Source: an uncultured Eubacteriales bacterium
GTDB lineage: Bacteria; Bacillota; Clostridia; Peptostreptococcales; Anaerovoracaceae
Assembly (NCBI GenBank): GCA_902766915.1
Contig: CACXFN010000064.1
Location: 1-15,253, forward strand
Length of the DNA stretch: 15,253 nucleotides
Direction of reading: 5' to 3'
The position numbers were made by a program, and so were the translations under genes. Numbering within the stretch: position 1 is the stretch's first letter; each line of letters opens with the position of its first letter. The notes under the pieces were generated by a model, which saw only the letters and a program-made list of their open reading frames with translations, did not search any database and was not told the DNA's origin. Positions 7,551 through 15,253 of the stretch are shown in pieces.

Positions 7551-7612
7551 AGGCTTAACCGGAATTTATAGAGACGACTATCGGTTGCCTTGGGATGAAT
7601 CCCGACTAAGCT
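7551..7612 (+). ncRNA. Possible three-way-junction RNA structure between vorC and the CoA-transferase gene
   Basis: A hand-folded candidate only. P1 is GCTTA (7553-7557) with TAAGC (7607-7611). P2 is ACCG (7558-7561) with CGGT (7582-7585), continued after a 6-nt one-sided bulge by ATAG (7568-7571) with CTAT (7578-7581) around a 6-nt loop. P3 is TTGGGA (7590-7595) with TCCCGA (7600-7605), one wobble, closed by a TGAA tetraloop. There is no T-run after it, so it is not a standard terminator. It ends 27 nt before the CoA-transferase ATG. I matched it to no riboswitch class I know. It could be a processing site, a leader element, or chance pairing. Confidence 0.3.
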
Positions 7613-7638
7613 ATATGTAAATATAATTGGAGAAATAA

Positions 7639-8979
7639 ATGAGCGACAATCGTAAATTGTATGAAGAAAAACTGCGCACTCCCTTGGAGATTGCGGAATC
7701 TCTAAAGCCCGGAACAAATATGTTCACAGATTCCGGACTATCGCAACCTAAGGAAATCGGAATGGCGATGAAGGAAGCTGCGCTGGCAGGAAAGATATCG
7801 GGTATAACGGTTCATACTATTTTGGATATCTATCCATCCGCTTGGTATGACGAGGAATGTGCGGACAGAATAAGGGGTGTATCCTGGTTTTCAGGCGGTA
7901 ATGCCAGACGCGTTATACGAAAAGGCTTAGGGGATATAATGCCTTGCAGGTATGTTCAGATGGGTGAACTCCTGGCCATGAATCCTGAAATTGATACACT
8001 TTGTATCTCTGTTACCCCCATGGATGAAGAGGGCTATTTCAGCACGGGACTTACCAGTGCATTAAGTGGCGGCTTCATAGAAACCAACGCTAAAAGAATC
8101 ATCCTGGAAGTAAACAAGAGAATGCCCTGGTCCATAGCAGGACCAAAGATTCACATCTCCCAGGTAGACATGGTTACGGAATGCGATTATGAGCTTCCGG
8201 TTCAGGGTGAAACTGAGATAGATGAAACAAGCAGAGTAATCGGCGAGCTGATTGCCGCGGAAACACCTAATGGTGCCACGCTTCAACTTGGAATCGGAGC
8301 AATTCCGGAATCTGTTGGTCTGGCGCTGAAGAACCATAAGGATCTTGGAATTCATACGGAACTGTTTACGGACAGCATGGTGGAACTAATCGAATGCGGC
8401 GCGGTAACCAATGCGCTTAAACCCATTCACTGTGGGAAGACTGTAGCCACCTTTGCTTTTGGATCAAAGAGACTCTACGACTATATCGACAATAATCCCG
8501 ACGTGGAACTTCTTCCCGTTAACTATGTAAATAATCCTGACGTGATCTGTCAGCATCCAAACTTTCTGTCGGTTAACGGAGCGGTGGAAATAGACCTATA
8601 TGGACAGGTATGTGCCGAATCCGTAGGAACGACACATGTCTCCGGATCGGGGGGACAGCTTGAATATGTCCTGGGTGCCAGCAGATCCGAAGGTGGAAAG
8701 AGCTATATAGCCTTCCCGTCCACAACGGAAATAAAGGTTAAGAATGAGGATGGATCCTCGGAAACAAAGGTCGTAAGCAGGATTAGACCCATTCTTACTC
8801 CGGGAGCACTTATTACCACCGGAAAGGCAGAGGTTGACCATATTGTAACCGAATATGGAATAGCCAGACTCAGGGGAAGAACTCTTTCCCAGAGAACCAG
8901 GGAATTAATAAGAATCGCACATCCGGACTTTAGGGAAGAGCTAACCCGGGAAGCAAAGAAAATGAATATAATCATTTAA
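7639..8979 (+). CDS. Acetyl-CoA hydrolase/transferase family CoA-transferase (butyrate/4-hydroxybutyrate type)
   Basis: A 446-residue class I CoA-transferase of the family containing butyryl-CoA:acetate and 4-hydroxybutyrate CoA-transferases. The enzyme moves CoA between an acyl-CoA and a free acid through a glutamyl-CoA thioester. The likely catalytic glutamate is E241 in GIHTELFTD, equivalent to the active-site Glu of the Clostridium aminobutyricum enzyme. LQLGIGAIP (215-223) and the SGSGGQLEYVLGA stretch in the C-terminal half are family marks of the CoA and oxyanion pockets. Length is normal for the family. GGAG at 7629-7632 stands 6 nt before the ATG. No promoter or terminator is evident in front, so it may be read with the VOR genes. 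That context suggests branched-chain acyl-CoA as donor and acetate as acceptor, but the substrate is not readable from sequence. Confidence 0.88.
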   Translation: MSDNRKLYEEKLRTPLEIAESLKPGTNMFTDSGLSQPKEIGMAMKEAALAGKISGITVHTILDIYPSAWYDEECADRIRGVSWFSGGNARRVIRKGLGDIMPCRYVQMGELLAMNPEIDTLCISVTPMDEEGYFSTGLTSALSGGFIETNAKRIILEVNKRMPWSIAGPKIHISQVDMVTECDYELPVQGETEIDETSRVIGELIAAETPNGATLQLGIGAIPESVGLALKNHKDLGIHTELFTDSMVELIECGAVTNALKPIHCGKTVATFAFGSKRLYDYIDNNPDVELLPVNYVNNPDVICQHPNFLSVNGAVEIDLYGQVCAESVGTTHVSGSGGQLEYVLGASRSEGGKSYIAFPSTTEIKVKNEDGSSETKVVSRIRPILTPGALITTGKAEVDHIVTEYGIARLRGRTLSQRTRELIRIAHPDFREELTREAKKMNIII

Positions 8980-9093
8980 CCGGATAATTCAATCGAAAAA
9001 ACATGTGAAAACTGACAAGTAATAGATCATAAATAACCCGAAAGCAGATACCTGAAAAAACAATTATAGGTCTTTGATGAAAGGCGAAGAAAG

Positions 9094-12000
9094 ATGAAAA
9101 AGAATCTGGATAAAGATAATGTAATGGTGGTTGATGGTAATGAGGCTGCGGCATATGTCGCCTACGCATTCTCTGAGGTTGCGGCGATATATCCAATCAC
9201 ACCTTCATCCCCCATGGCGGAGAAAACCGATGAGTGGTCGGCAAATGGCAGAAAGAATTTGTACACCCAGCCGGTGACGCTGGTTGAGATGCAGTCTGAG
9301 GCGGGAGCTATCGGCGCAGTGCATGGTGCACTGGAAGCGGGGTCGCTCGCCACATCCTTCACATCATCACAGGGTTTAATGCTTATGATTCCGGTTCTTC
9401 ACAGAATCAGCGGAACCAGACAACCCGCGGTACTTCACGTCGCATCCAGAACTGTTGGAACCCACGCCATGTCAATATTTGGCGACCATAGCGACGTCAT
9501 GAACTGCCGTCAGACAGGATTTGCAATGCTTTCAACCGGCAGCGTCCAGGAAGTAATGGACCTGGCAGGAGTTGCTCATCTGTCTGCGGTTAAGGCACGC
9601 ATTCCCTTTATGCATTTCTTTGATGGATTCAGAACATCCCATGAGATTCAAAAAATACGCGCAATACCATATGAAAAGTTCGGAGAAATACTGGATTGGC
9701 AGGCGGTGAGAAACTTCCGTGAGTCAGCGCTAAATCCATATCATCCGTCACTCAGAAACACGGTTCAGAATCCGGATGTCTATTTCCAGTTCCGTGAAGC
9801 CAATAACCGTTTCTACGACGGCCTTCCGGAAATCGTGGAAGAATACATGGAAAAGATAAATGAGATTACCGGCGAGGACTACCACATCTTCAACTATTAC
9901 GGTGCCCCGGATGCGGAGAGAGTAATAGTGGCAATGGGTTCGGTGAGCGGCGCAATCAGGGAGACTGTTGAATATATTAATAATGCAATTGATAGTGGGG
10001 CAATGGACAAGTCAGCAGGAAAGGTTGGCTACGTCCAGGTTCATCTATTCAATCCTTTCTCAAAGGAACACCTGCTAAAGGCTCTTCCGGAAACGGTTAA
10101 GAGAATTGCAGTGCTGGATAGATGCAAGGAAATGGGTGCAGCCGGTGAACCTCTTTATTTGGCGGTTTGCTCAGCCTTTACAAACGATAAGAATGCTCCC
10201 TATATTGTAGGCGGTCGCTATGGTCTTTCTTCCAAGGACACAACGCCTGTCATGATAAAAGCAGTATTCGATCATATAGAATCCGATGAAGCCTTTAATG
10301 GATTCAGCGTTGGAATAATAGATGATGTTACTAATCTTTCCCTTAATATAGGGGATACACTTCCCATTCATTCTGCCGCTTCGGGAGATGATAATTCCGA
10401 ATCCGGCAATTCGTCCAAATTGGTAGAATGCAAATTCTGGGGTCTCGGAAGCGACGGAACTGTTGGAGCCAATAAGAATTCCATCAAGATTATCGGTGAG
10501 AATACCGACATGTATGCACAGGCATATTTTGAATACGATACAAAGAAATCCTTCGGAATAACCAGAAGCCATCTCCGTTTCGGAGACAATCCAATTAAGG
10601 GTTCCTACCTGGTTAGCGATGCTGATTTTATAGCCTGTCATAACCAGACCTTCCTGGATAAGTATGAAATCGTCGGAGAACTCAAGCATGGCGGAACCCT
10701 GCTCCTTAATACCTCCTGGAGGGGAGAGGAGCTGGAGGAAAATATCCCTGCGCATGTAAAGAAGGAACTGGCAGATAAAGACGCCAAGCTATATACAATT
10801 GACGCAAATGCAATAGCAAATGAGCTTGGGCTGGGCGACCACGCAAGCATGGTTCTTCAGGCTGCATTCTTTGCTCTGGCGGACATCATCCCAATGGAAG
10901 AAGCAATAGGCCTTATGAAAAAGGCTGCGAAAAAATCCTTCGGTAAGAAGGGAGACGCCGTCGTAAATATGAACCTGGCTGCAATCGATAGGGGTGCAGA
11001 AGGTGTGGCTAAGGTAGAAATCCCCGGGAGCTGGAAAACTGCCGAGGATACTGATTCACATGGTGGCGCAGAAGCAATTTGTGGCGGAAAAGATACAGGA
11101 AAAGATACAGGAAAGGATGAACCTGATTTCATTAAGAATATCCTTCGCCCGATAAACGAATTAAAGGGCGACGACCTTCCGGTATCCACCTTTATCGGTT
11201 ACGAGGATGGCACCATGCCCCTGGGAACAACCGCATATGAGAAGAGGGGAATCGCAACCAGGATACCCGTTTGGAATGCAGAGGCTTGTGCACAGTGTAA
11301 CCGCTGCTCATTCGTCTGCCCGCATGCTGTAATAAGACCATATCTACTAACAGAAGAAGAAGTTAGGAATGCGCCGGAAAACTTCATTACAGTTCCGGCA
11401 AAGGGAATAAAGGAAGAGAAACTATATTTCTCAATTCAGGTCAGCGACATGGACTGCACCGGATGCGGATCCTGCGTTGCATCATGTCCTCTGAGTGGAA
11501 AAGCTCTTAAGATGGAACATGTGACGGAGAAGCTTACTTTGACACCTGAATGGGAATACGCTCTGACAATCAGCGACAAGGATGTATTCGATCATGAGAC
11601 GGTAAAAGGAAGCCAGTTCCGTCAGCCGCTCTGCGAATTCTCCGGAGCATGCGCCGGCTGCGGAGAAACACCTTACGCCAAGCTGCTTACCCAGCTCTAT
11701 GGTGACCGCATGTATTGGGCCAACGCCACAGGTTGTTCTCAGGCCTGGGGTGCAGCCATGCCTTCAATTCCGTATACGGTAAGCAAGGAAGGCCGTGGAC
11801 CTGCCTGGAGCAATTCCTTGTTTGAAAACAATGCAGAATTCTGCCTGGGAATGTATCTTTCCGTGAAGCAGCAGCGCAGCAAAACCAGGGCATGGATAGA
11901 GGAACTAAAGGAGCGTCAGCCTGAGTTTACGGAAGTAATAGACGAATGGCTCTCCACATATAACGATGTAAGCGCATCTATGCCGGCTTCCAATAAGCTG

Positions 12001-12723
12001 CAGGCCACGCTGGAAAGTGCTGACTTGAAGGATAGATCTGCAGAATTAAAGATGCTCATTCTGAGACATCCGGAGCACCTGGCCAAGCAGCCTGTATGGA
12101 TGTACGGCGGCGACGGCTGGGCCTATGACATTGGATTCGGCGGTCTGGACCATGTAATCGCAATGGGAGAGGACATCAATGTTTTGGTTGTGGACACCGA
12201 AGTCTATTCGAATACCGGAGGCCAGTCATCAAAGGCAACACCTTTGGGAGCTGTGGCTCAATTCCAGGCTGCAGGTAAGAAGAGCGGCAAGAAGGATTTA
12301 GGTAAGATGATGATGGCGTATGGCAATTGCTACGTGGCAAGCGTTGCCATGGGCGCGGATATGAATCAGCTTATGAAGGCGATCACCGAAGCGGAAGCCT
12401 TCCCGGGACCGTCGCTTATTATTGCATATGCACCTTGCATCAACCATGGCATAAAGGCTGGAATGGACCAGGCCCAGGCAGAGATGAAACGCGCAGTAGA
12501 GTCCGGCTACTGGCCACTCTATCGCTTTAACCCGGCCAACAAAGATCATCCATTCACTCTGGATTCCAAGGAACCTACTATGGGCTATCAGGAATTCCTG
12601 GAGGGAGAGGTTCGCTATGCGTCACTTCACCAAACCTTCCCGGAGAACGCCAAGACCCTCTTTGCTCAGGCTGAAAAAGAAGCAAAGGAACGTTACGAAT
12701 CATATAAGAGATTAGCAGAATGA
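9094..12723 (+). CDS. nifJ: Pyruvate:ferredoxin (flavodoxin) oxidoreductase, single-chain
   Basis: A 1209-residue homodimer-type PFOR that converts pyruvate and CoA to acetyl-CoA, CO2 and reduced ferredoxin. Domains in order: pyrimidine-binding domain with YPITPSSPMAE (33-43); CoA-binding and gamma-like domains; a ferredoxin domain with two cluster motifs, C732/735/738/742 and C788/791/794/798; and a TPP domain with GDG (1006-1008) and SNTGGQ. The proximal cluster ligands fit C853, C856, C881 and C1115. All expected ligands are present. The linker before the ferredoxin region holds an extra stretch of about 20 residues (roughly 650-676), ending in a GKDT repeat. The start ATG has an AAGG ribosome binding site (9081-9084). 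The 114-nt gap upstream shows no clear promoter or terminator. The stop overlaps the next start as ATGA. Confidence 0.96.
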   Translation: MKKNLDKDNVMVVDGNEAAAYVAYAFSEVAAIYPITPSSPMAEKTDEWSANGRKNLYTQPVTLVEMQSEAGAIGAVHGALEAGSLATSFTSSQGLMLMIPVLHRISGTRQPAVLHVASRTVGTHAMSIFGDHSDVMNCRQTGFAMLSTGSVQEVMDLAGVAHLSAVKARIPFMHFFDGFRTSHEIQKIRAIPYEKFGEILDWQAVRNFRESALNPYHPSLRNTVQNPDVYFQFREANNRFYDGLPEIVEEYMEKINEITGEDYHIFNYYGAPDAERVIVAMGSVSGAIRETVEYINNAIDSGAMDKSAGKVGYVQVHLFNPFSKEHLLKALPETVKRIAVLDRCKEMGAAGEPLYLAVCSAFTNDKNAPYIVGGRYGLSSKDTTPVMIKAVFDHIESDEAFNGFSVGIIDDVTNLSLNIGDTLPIHSAASGDDNSESGNSSKLVECKFWGLGSDGTVGANKNSIKIIGENTDMYAQAYFEYDTKKSFGITRSHLRFGDNPIKGSYLVSDADFIACHNQTFLDKYEIVGELKHGGTLLLNTSWRGEELEENIPAHVKKELADKDAKLYTIDANAIANELGLGDHASMVLQAAFFALADIIPMEEAIGLMKKAAKKSFGKKGDAVVNMNLAAIDRGAEGVAKVEIPGSWKTAEDTDSHGGAEAICGGKDTGKDTGKDEPDFIKNILRPINELKGDDLPVSTFIGYEDGTMPLGTTAYEKRGIATRIPVWNAEACAQCNRCSFVCPHAVIRPYLLTEEEVRNAPENFITVPAKGIKEEKLYFSIQVSDMDCTGCGSCVASCPLSGKALKMEHVTEKLTLTPEWEYALTISDKDVFDHETVKGSQFRQPLCEFSGACAGCGETPYAKLLTQLYGDRMYWANATGCSQAWGAAMPSIPYTVSKEGRGPAWSNSLFENNAEFCLGMYLSVKQQRSKTRAWIEELKERQPEFTEVIDEWLSTYNDVSASMPASNKLQATLESADLKDRSAELKMLILRHPEHLAKQPVWMYGGDGWAYDIGFGGLDHVIAMGEDINVLVVDTEVYSNTGGQSSKATPLGAVAQFQAAGKKSGKKDLGKMMMAYGNCYVASVAMGADMNQLMKAITEAEAFPGPSLIIAYAPCINHGIKAGMDQAQAEMKRAVESGYWPLYRFNPANKDHPFTLDSKEPTMGYQEFLEGEVRYASLHQTFPENAKTLFAQAEKEAKERYESYKRLAE
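11086..11121 (+). repeat. 12-nt in-frame tandem repeat in the PFOR linker
   Basis: Two identical copies of GGAAAAGATACA (11086-11097 and 11098-11109) and a third, partial copy (11110-11121) encode GKDT-GKDT-GKDE at residues 665-676. It lies in a non-conserved linker, so changes in copy number would keep the frame and probably be tolerated. Confidence 0.85.
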
Positions 12724-13289
12724 GTGAAGTTTTATTAGATGCGGATATCAGGGAACCATTGTTTGAGTATATAGAGCAGCGCTATGGCAAGGTCAGATTC
12801 TTGGAGGAAAAGGTGACCGGAAAATCCAGAGCTGATGTTGTTGTAGTGCTTTCAGATAAGGTGATGGGTATTGAAATAAAAAGCGATGCGGACAGTTATA
12901 CACGACTTGCAACCCAGGTGAAGAATTACGACAAGTATTATGATGAGAACTATTTAGTAATAGGATCAACCCATGCTCATCATGCAGCAGAACATGTGCC
13001 ACCATATTGGGGGATCATCTCTGTAGAAATGATTGATGGCAGGGTTGATTTCTATTCTATTAGAGAAGCTTTGCCGAATCCCAAAGCTAAACTGAAAAAT
13101 AAAATGAGTCTTCTGTGGAAAAGGGAATTGGCGGAAATACAAAAACAAAATGGTCTTCCCAAGTATTCAAACAAAAGCAAGAAGTTCATTCGTGAATTCC
13201 TGATTGAAAGAATTCCAGAAGAAGAATTAAATAGAGCGATCAGCGATTTACTCTTCGAACGGGATTATACAATCTTTGATGAAGAATAA
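12720..13289 (+). CDS. sce7726-family-like protein with PD-(D/E)XK nuclease signature
   Basis: A 189-residue soluble protein. Its first 100 residues resemble the sce7726 family: a restriction-endonuclease-like core with D39 (SRADVVVV), E52-I-K54 (GIEIKSD) and a later Q66 in QVKNYDKYYD, followed by YLVIG and a PPYWGI motif. The D-x12-E-x-K spacing fits a PD-(D/E)XK metal-binding site, so a DNA- or RNA-cleaving or DNA-binding role is plausible but unproven. Residues 110-189 are helical and charged. The ATG overlaps the PFOR stop (ATGA) and there is no strong ribosome binding site of its own, so it appears translationally coupled to PFOR. The function in that setting is unknown. The convergent fchA gene ends only 4 nt after this gene's stop. 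Confidence 0.65.
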   Translation: MSEVLLDADIREPLFEYIEQRYGKVRFLEEKVTGKSRADVVVVLSDKVMGIEIKSDADSYTRLATQVKNYDKYYDENYLVIGSTHAHHAAEHVPPYWGIISVEMIDGRVDFYSIREALPNPKAKLKNKMSLLWKRELAEIQKQNGLPKYSNKSKKFIREFLIERIPEEELNRAISDLLFERDYTIFDEE

Positions 13290-13293
13290 TACG

Positions 13294-13926
13294 CTATGCC
13301 TGAATGGTATCCAAGATTCTTTGGTAAAGGAGGTTGGTGGTTTTCTCGCCATATTCCAGGATTTCTTCTCCTCTGGCTTTGAATTTAGCTGCAATTTCCT
13401 TATCCTTTAGGGATGAAACATTGATTAATACGTTAAGCCACGCGCCCTTTAGAGCTGTCTGAACTGAAAGTACAGCAACACCGAGGTCGCTGGCAGCATT
13501 TGTGTTGTAGCCCGTTTCCAATCTTGATATTAGATCCAAAACCTTAATACTTTTTTCCATTACATCGATGGGAGATTCTGTGCAGGCCTTTAATCCTGAT
13601 TGGATTGCGGCAGAACGCAGTGCTTTTTCTTCGTCGGTTTCCTTTGGCATTCCAAAGGCATGGCTTACCAGCATAAATGCTTCAGTGTCTTTATCTGCAG
13701 CAATGAAGAGATTTTCAATTAATCTGCCCGCCTCTTCCTTTATCTCTTCGATTCTATTTCCATCATCAACTTTTCCGGATAGTTCGCCTACCATCTTGGT
13801 TAATGAAGCTGCCAGCGCTCCTATTAAGGCAGAAGTTGAACCGCCTCCGGGAGCAGGTGCATCGGAGGCAAGTACTTCAGCAAATTCCCGAGTAGTCATT
13901 TGGGAAAAACTCTTTGATGTATTCAT
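13294..13926 (-). CDS. fchA: Formiminotetrahydrofolate cyclodeaminase
   Basis: A 210-residue cyclodeaminase (the C-terminal domain type of mammalian FTCD, here a separate gene). It converts 5-formimino-THF to 5,10-methenyl-THF and ammonia, feeding one-carbon units from histidine into the folate pool. The PAPGGGS loop (25-30 region) and the helical FTCD_C pattern, including the SDLGVAVLS segment, identify it. Length is normal. GTAAGGAA (13934-13941, minus strand) lies 7 nt before the ATG. The gene begins 32 nt after glutamate formiminotransferase, which makes its substrate, so the two are surely co-transcribed. No terminator was found at its 3' end, where it meets the plus-strand genes. Confidence 0.93.
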   Translation of the reverse strand: MNTSKSFSQMTTREFAEVLASDAPAPGGGSTSALIGALAASLTKMVGELSGKVDDGNRIEEIKEEAGRLIENLFIAADKDTEAFMLVSHAFGMPKETDEEKALRSAAIQSGLKACTESPIDVMEKSIKVLDLISRLETGYNTNAASDLGVAVLSVQTALKGAWLNVLINVSSLKDKEIAAKFKARGEEILEYGEKTTNLLYQRILDTIQA

Positions 13927-13958
13927 TCCTTGTTCCTTACTTGTTTCTGAAAAAATTA

Positions 13959-14867
13959 TTATTCGTTGATTAAATGGTATTCCATCACTTGTTTTTTGCA
14001 GTCAAAGTTTTCTGCTCTTAGGTAGAATGCTGCACAGTCCACCATGGCTTCTGCCGGTAGGAGCCCTACTATTTCGCTTCCGATGATTTCCACTCCGTAG
14101 CGTGATGCCAAGGTGCGAATCATTTCATAGGCATAGTATAGAGGAGTCTTTTGATAATTGACCATATTCATGGAAACCTGAGCTATATTACGATCTTCCA
14201 GCATTATGCCTATTGCTTTACAATATTTGAACCCGCCGGAGGATCCACGTATAGCCTTGGCAATTTCATCTGCAATTTTTAAGTCAGAAGTGTTTAAGTT
14301 AACGTTGAATGCAACAAGAGGCATGCGAGCTCCAACTGCAGTTACACCTGCGGTAGGATGGATTTTTCTTTCTCCATAATCAGGTTCCCAATCCTCCTCC
14401 AATAATTTATCCGGCATTCCTTCGAATTGACCTTTACGTACGGAGGCCAAATTAACTCGTTCAGGGCGACTGGCGGCATCTTCGTAAAGGAAGCAGGGGA
14501 TGGATAATTCCTTCCAAATTCTTTCCGCTACTTGTTTGGAGAGTTCTACTGCTTCTTCAACTGTCATGTTTAAAGTGGGTACAAAAGGTATGACATCGGT
14601 GGCGCCCATGCGAGGATGCTGACCTACATGTTTGGTCATATCAATGTTTTCCGAGGCGCATTTGCAGAGTTGGAATGCGGCTTCTCCCACTTGCTCCGGT
14701 TTTCCAACCATCGTGAAAACGCAGCGATTGTGACTTCCGTCTGTCTGCACGTCTAAAAGGGTGCAACCGGGAATGGATTCAGCACAATCAACCAATGCCT
14801 GAAATGCCTTTTCATCTACTTCGCGACTTACGCTGAAATTCGGGATGCATTCAACTATCTTAACCAT
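13959..14867 (-). CDS. ftcD: Glutamate formiminotransferase
   Basis: A 302-residue glutamate formimidoyltransferase (formiminotransferase domain only). It transfers the formimino group of N-formimino-L-glutamate, the product of histidine breakdown, to THF, giving glutamate and 5-formimino-THF. It starts with the typical VECIPNFS motif (5-12). H84 in GQHPRMGATDVIPF matches the catalytic His82 of the porcine enzyme, and the HPTAGVTAVGAR segment is also conserved. GAAAGGAAAG (about 14877-14886, minus strand) precedes the ATG by about 10 nt. It lies between hutI and fchA in pathway order. The separate cyclodeaminase gene is the common bacterial arrangement. Confidence 0.95.
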   Translation of the reverse strand: MVKIVECIPNFSVSREVDEKAFQALVDCAESIPGCTLLDVQTDGSHNRCVFTMVGKPEQVGEAAFQLCKCASENIDMTKHVGQHPRMGATDVIPFVPTLNMTVEEAVELSKQVAERIWKELSIPCFLYEDAASRPERVNLASVRKGQFEGMPDKLLEEDWEPDYGERKIHPTAGVTAVGARMPLVAFNVNLNTSDLKIADEIAKAIRGSSGGFKYCKAIGIMLEDRNIAQVSMNMVNYQKTPLYYAYEMIRTLASRYGVEIIGSEIVGLLPAEAMVDCAAFYLRAENFDCKKQVMEYHLINE

Positions 14868-14887
14868 GTTCTTTAATCTTTCCTTTC

Positions 14888-14903
14888 AATCAACCAATTG
14901 ATT
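14888..14903. repeat. Small inverted repeat in the hutI-ftcD gap
   Basis: A perfect 6-bp inverted repeat, AATCAA (14888-14893) and TTGATT (14898-14903), around CCAA. It lies in the 43-nt gap between hutI and ftcD. It is AT-rich and short, so it may be chance; a weak hairpin or protein site is possible. Confidence 0.35.
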
Positions 14904-14910
14904 ATGTTTT

Positions 14911-15253
14911 CTATTTGCAATAACCCATTGTAATTTTATATAGTTTACCTCTTTTGATTACCGTATTTACAAGGTTTCGTCCCATGCGATAACAAATATA
15001 GTTTAAATCCGGGGCATCCCAGATAAGGATATCCGCTTGCTTTCCTGCTTCAATTGAACCAATGCGGTTTGATCTACCTATTGCAGCAGCCCCGTTTAAG
15101 GTCACAGCAGTCAATACTTCTTCCGGAGTCATTTTATATTTTAAGCATCCTATGTTTATGACTAATTGCATATTCTGAGAGGTGCATGATCCGGGATTGA
15201 AATCCGTTGCCATGGCGACGGGGACATGGGCGTTTATCATTTCTCTTGCGGGA
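14911..15253 (-). CDS. hutI: Imidazolonepropionase, C-terminal part (5' end outside window)
   Basis: The C-terminal 113 or so residues of HutI, a metal-dependent amidohydrolase that opens 4-imidazolone-5-propanoate to N-formimino-L-glutamate, the substrate of the next gene. ATDFNPGSC holds the conserved metal-site aspartate (D in TDFNPG). TLNGAAAIGRSNRIGSIEAG followed by KQADILIWD is the usual C-terminal beta-sandwich signature of amidohydrolases. The frame stays open to the right window edge (codons P-A-R-E before the internal Met at 15240), so this is only the 3' third of the gene. hutH and hutU, needed for the first steps, are not in the window and may lie to the right. Confidence 0.93.
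   Translation of the reverse strand, partial: PAREMINAHVPVAMATDFNPGSCTSQNMQLVINIGCLKYKMTPEEVLTAVTLNGAAAIGRSNRIGSIEAGKQADILIWDAPDLNYICYRMGRNLVNTVIKRGKLYKITMGYCK

Noticed and set aside
7551..7612. Possible tRNA or tRNA-like gene
   Set aside because: The GGGATGAATCCC hairpin recalls a T-arm, but its loop is short, the outer stem is only 5-6 bp and there is no anticodon arm.
7622..7627. TATAAT in front of the CoA-transferase gene
   Set aside because: Transcription from it would begin at or after the GGAG ribosome binding site and no -35 is correctly spaced, so it is probably chance.
10171..10755. Minus-strand open frame of 194 codons inside the PFOR gene
   Set aside because: It lies opposite highly conserved PFOR coding sequence, resembles no known protein and has no upstream signals; it is a shadow of codon use.
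13568..13969. Plus-strand open frame of 133 codons opposite fchA and the end of ftcD
   Set aside because: It crosses two well-supported genes in antisense; its Ser/Ala/Ile-rich translation looks like an antisense artefact.
1..15253. Mobile element, prophage, CRISPR or defence island
   Set aside because: No transposase, integrase, spaced repeats or defence cassette was seen; the single nuclease-fold gene is not enough for such a call.

Overview
The window looks like chromosomal DNA of an anaerobic, amino-acid-fermenting member of the Clostridia (Bacillota). The evidence is the gene content: ferredoxin-dependent 2-oxoacid oxidoreductases, an acetate-type CoA-transferase, a threonine aldolase and a histidine-degradation cluster. 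The moderately AT-rich sequence, strong GGAGG-type ribosome binding sites and tightly overlapping genes agree with this. I cannot assign a genus. No transposase, integrase, CRISPR array, tRNA or rRNA was seen.

Plus strand, 1-3751: the 3' part of a threonine aldolase gene ends in a hairpin terminator. A strong extended -10 promoter follows directly and drives an unusual 882-residue fusion of a complete glycine-cleavage T protein (GcvT) with a complete serine hydroxymethyltransferase (SHMT). A long Rho-independent terminator closes this unit.

Plus strand, 4066-7547: behind a TTGACA promoter lies a five-gene operon. It encodes a P-loop ATPase of unknown role and the four subunits (ferredoxin, alpha, TPP-binding, gamma) of a branched-chain 2-oxoacid:ferredoxin oxidoreductase (VOR type). 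A 91-nt gap that can fold as a three-way junction precedes an acetyl-CoA hydrolase/transferase family gene (7639-8979). Next come a single-chain pyruvate:ferredoxin oxidoreductase (9094-12723) and, overlapping it by 4 nt, a small sce7726-like protein with a PD-(D/E)XK nuclease signature (12720-13289).

Minus strand, 15253-13294, convergent with the above: the 3' end of hutI, then glutamate formiminotransferase and formiminotetrahydrofolate cyclodeaminase, the late steps of histidine breakdown through the folate route.

Inferred metabolism: threonine gives glycine plus acetaldehyde. Glycine and one-carbon units from histidine meet in the tetrahydrofolate pool, where the GcvT-SHMT fusion could channel methylene-THF between glycine and serine. 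Serine could give pyruvate, which PFOR oxidises to acetyl-CoA. VOR oxidises 2-oxoacids from Val, Leu and Ile to acyl-CoAs. The CoA-transferase then exchanges CoA to release fermentation acids, while electrons leave on ferredoxin. The most notable items are the GcvT-SHMT fusion, whose SHMT half looks archaeal-like, and the nuclease-fold gene coupled to PFOR.
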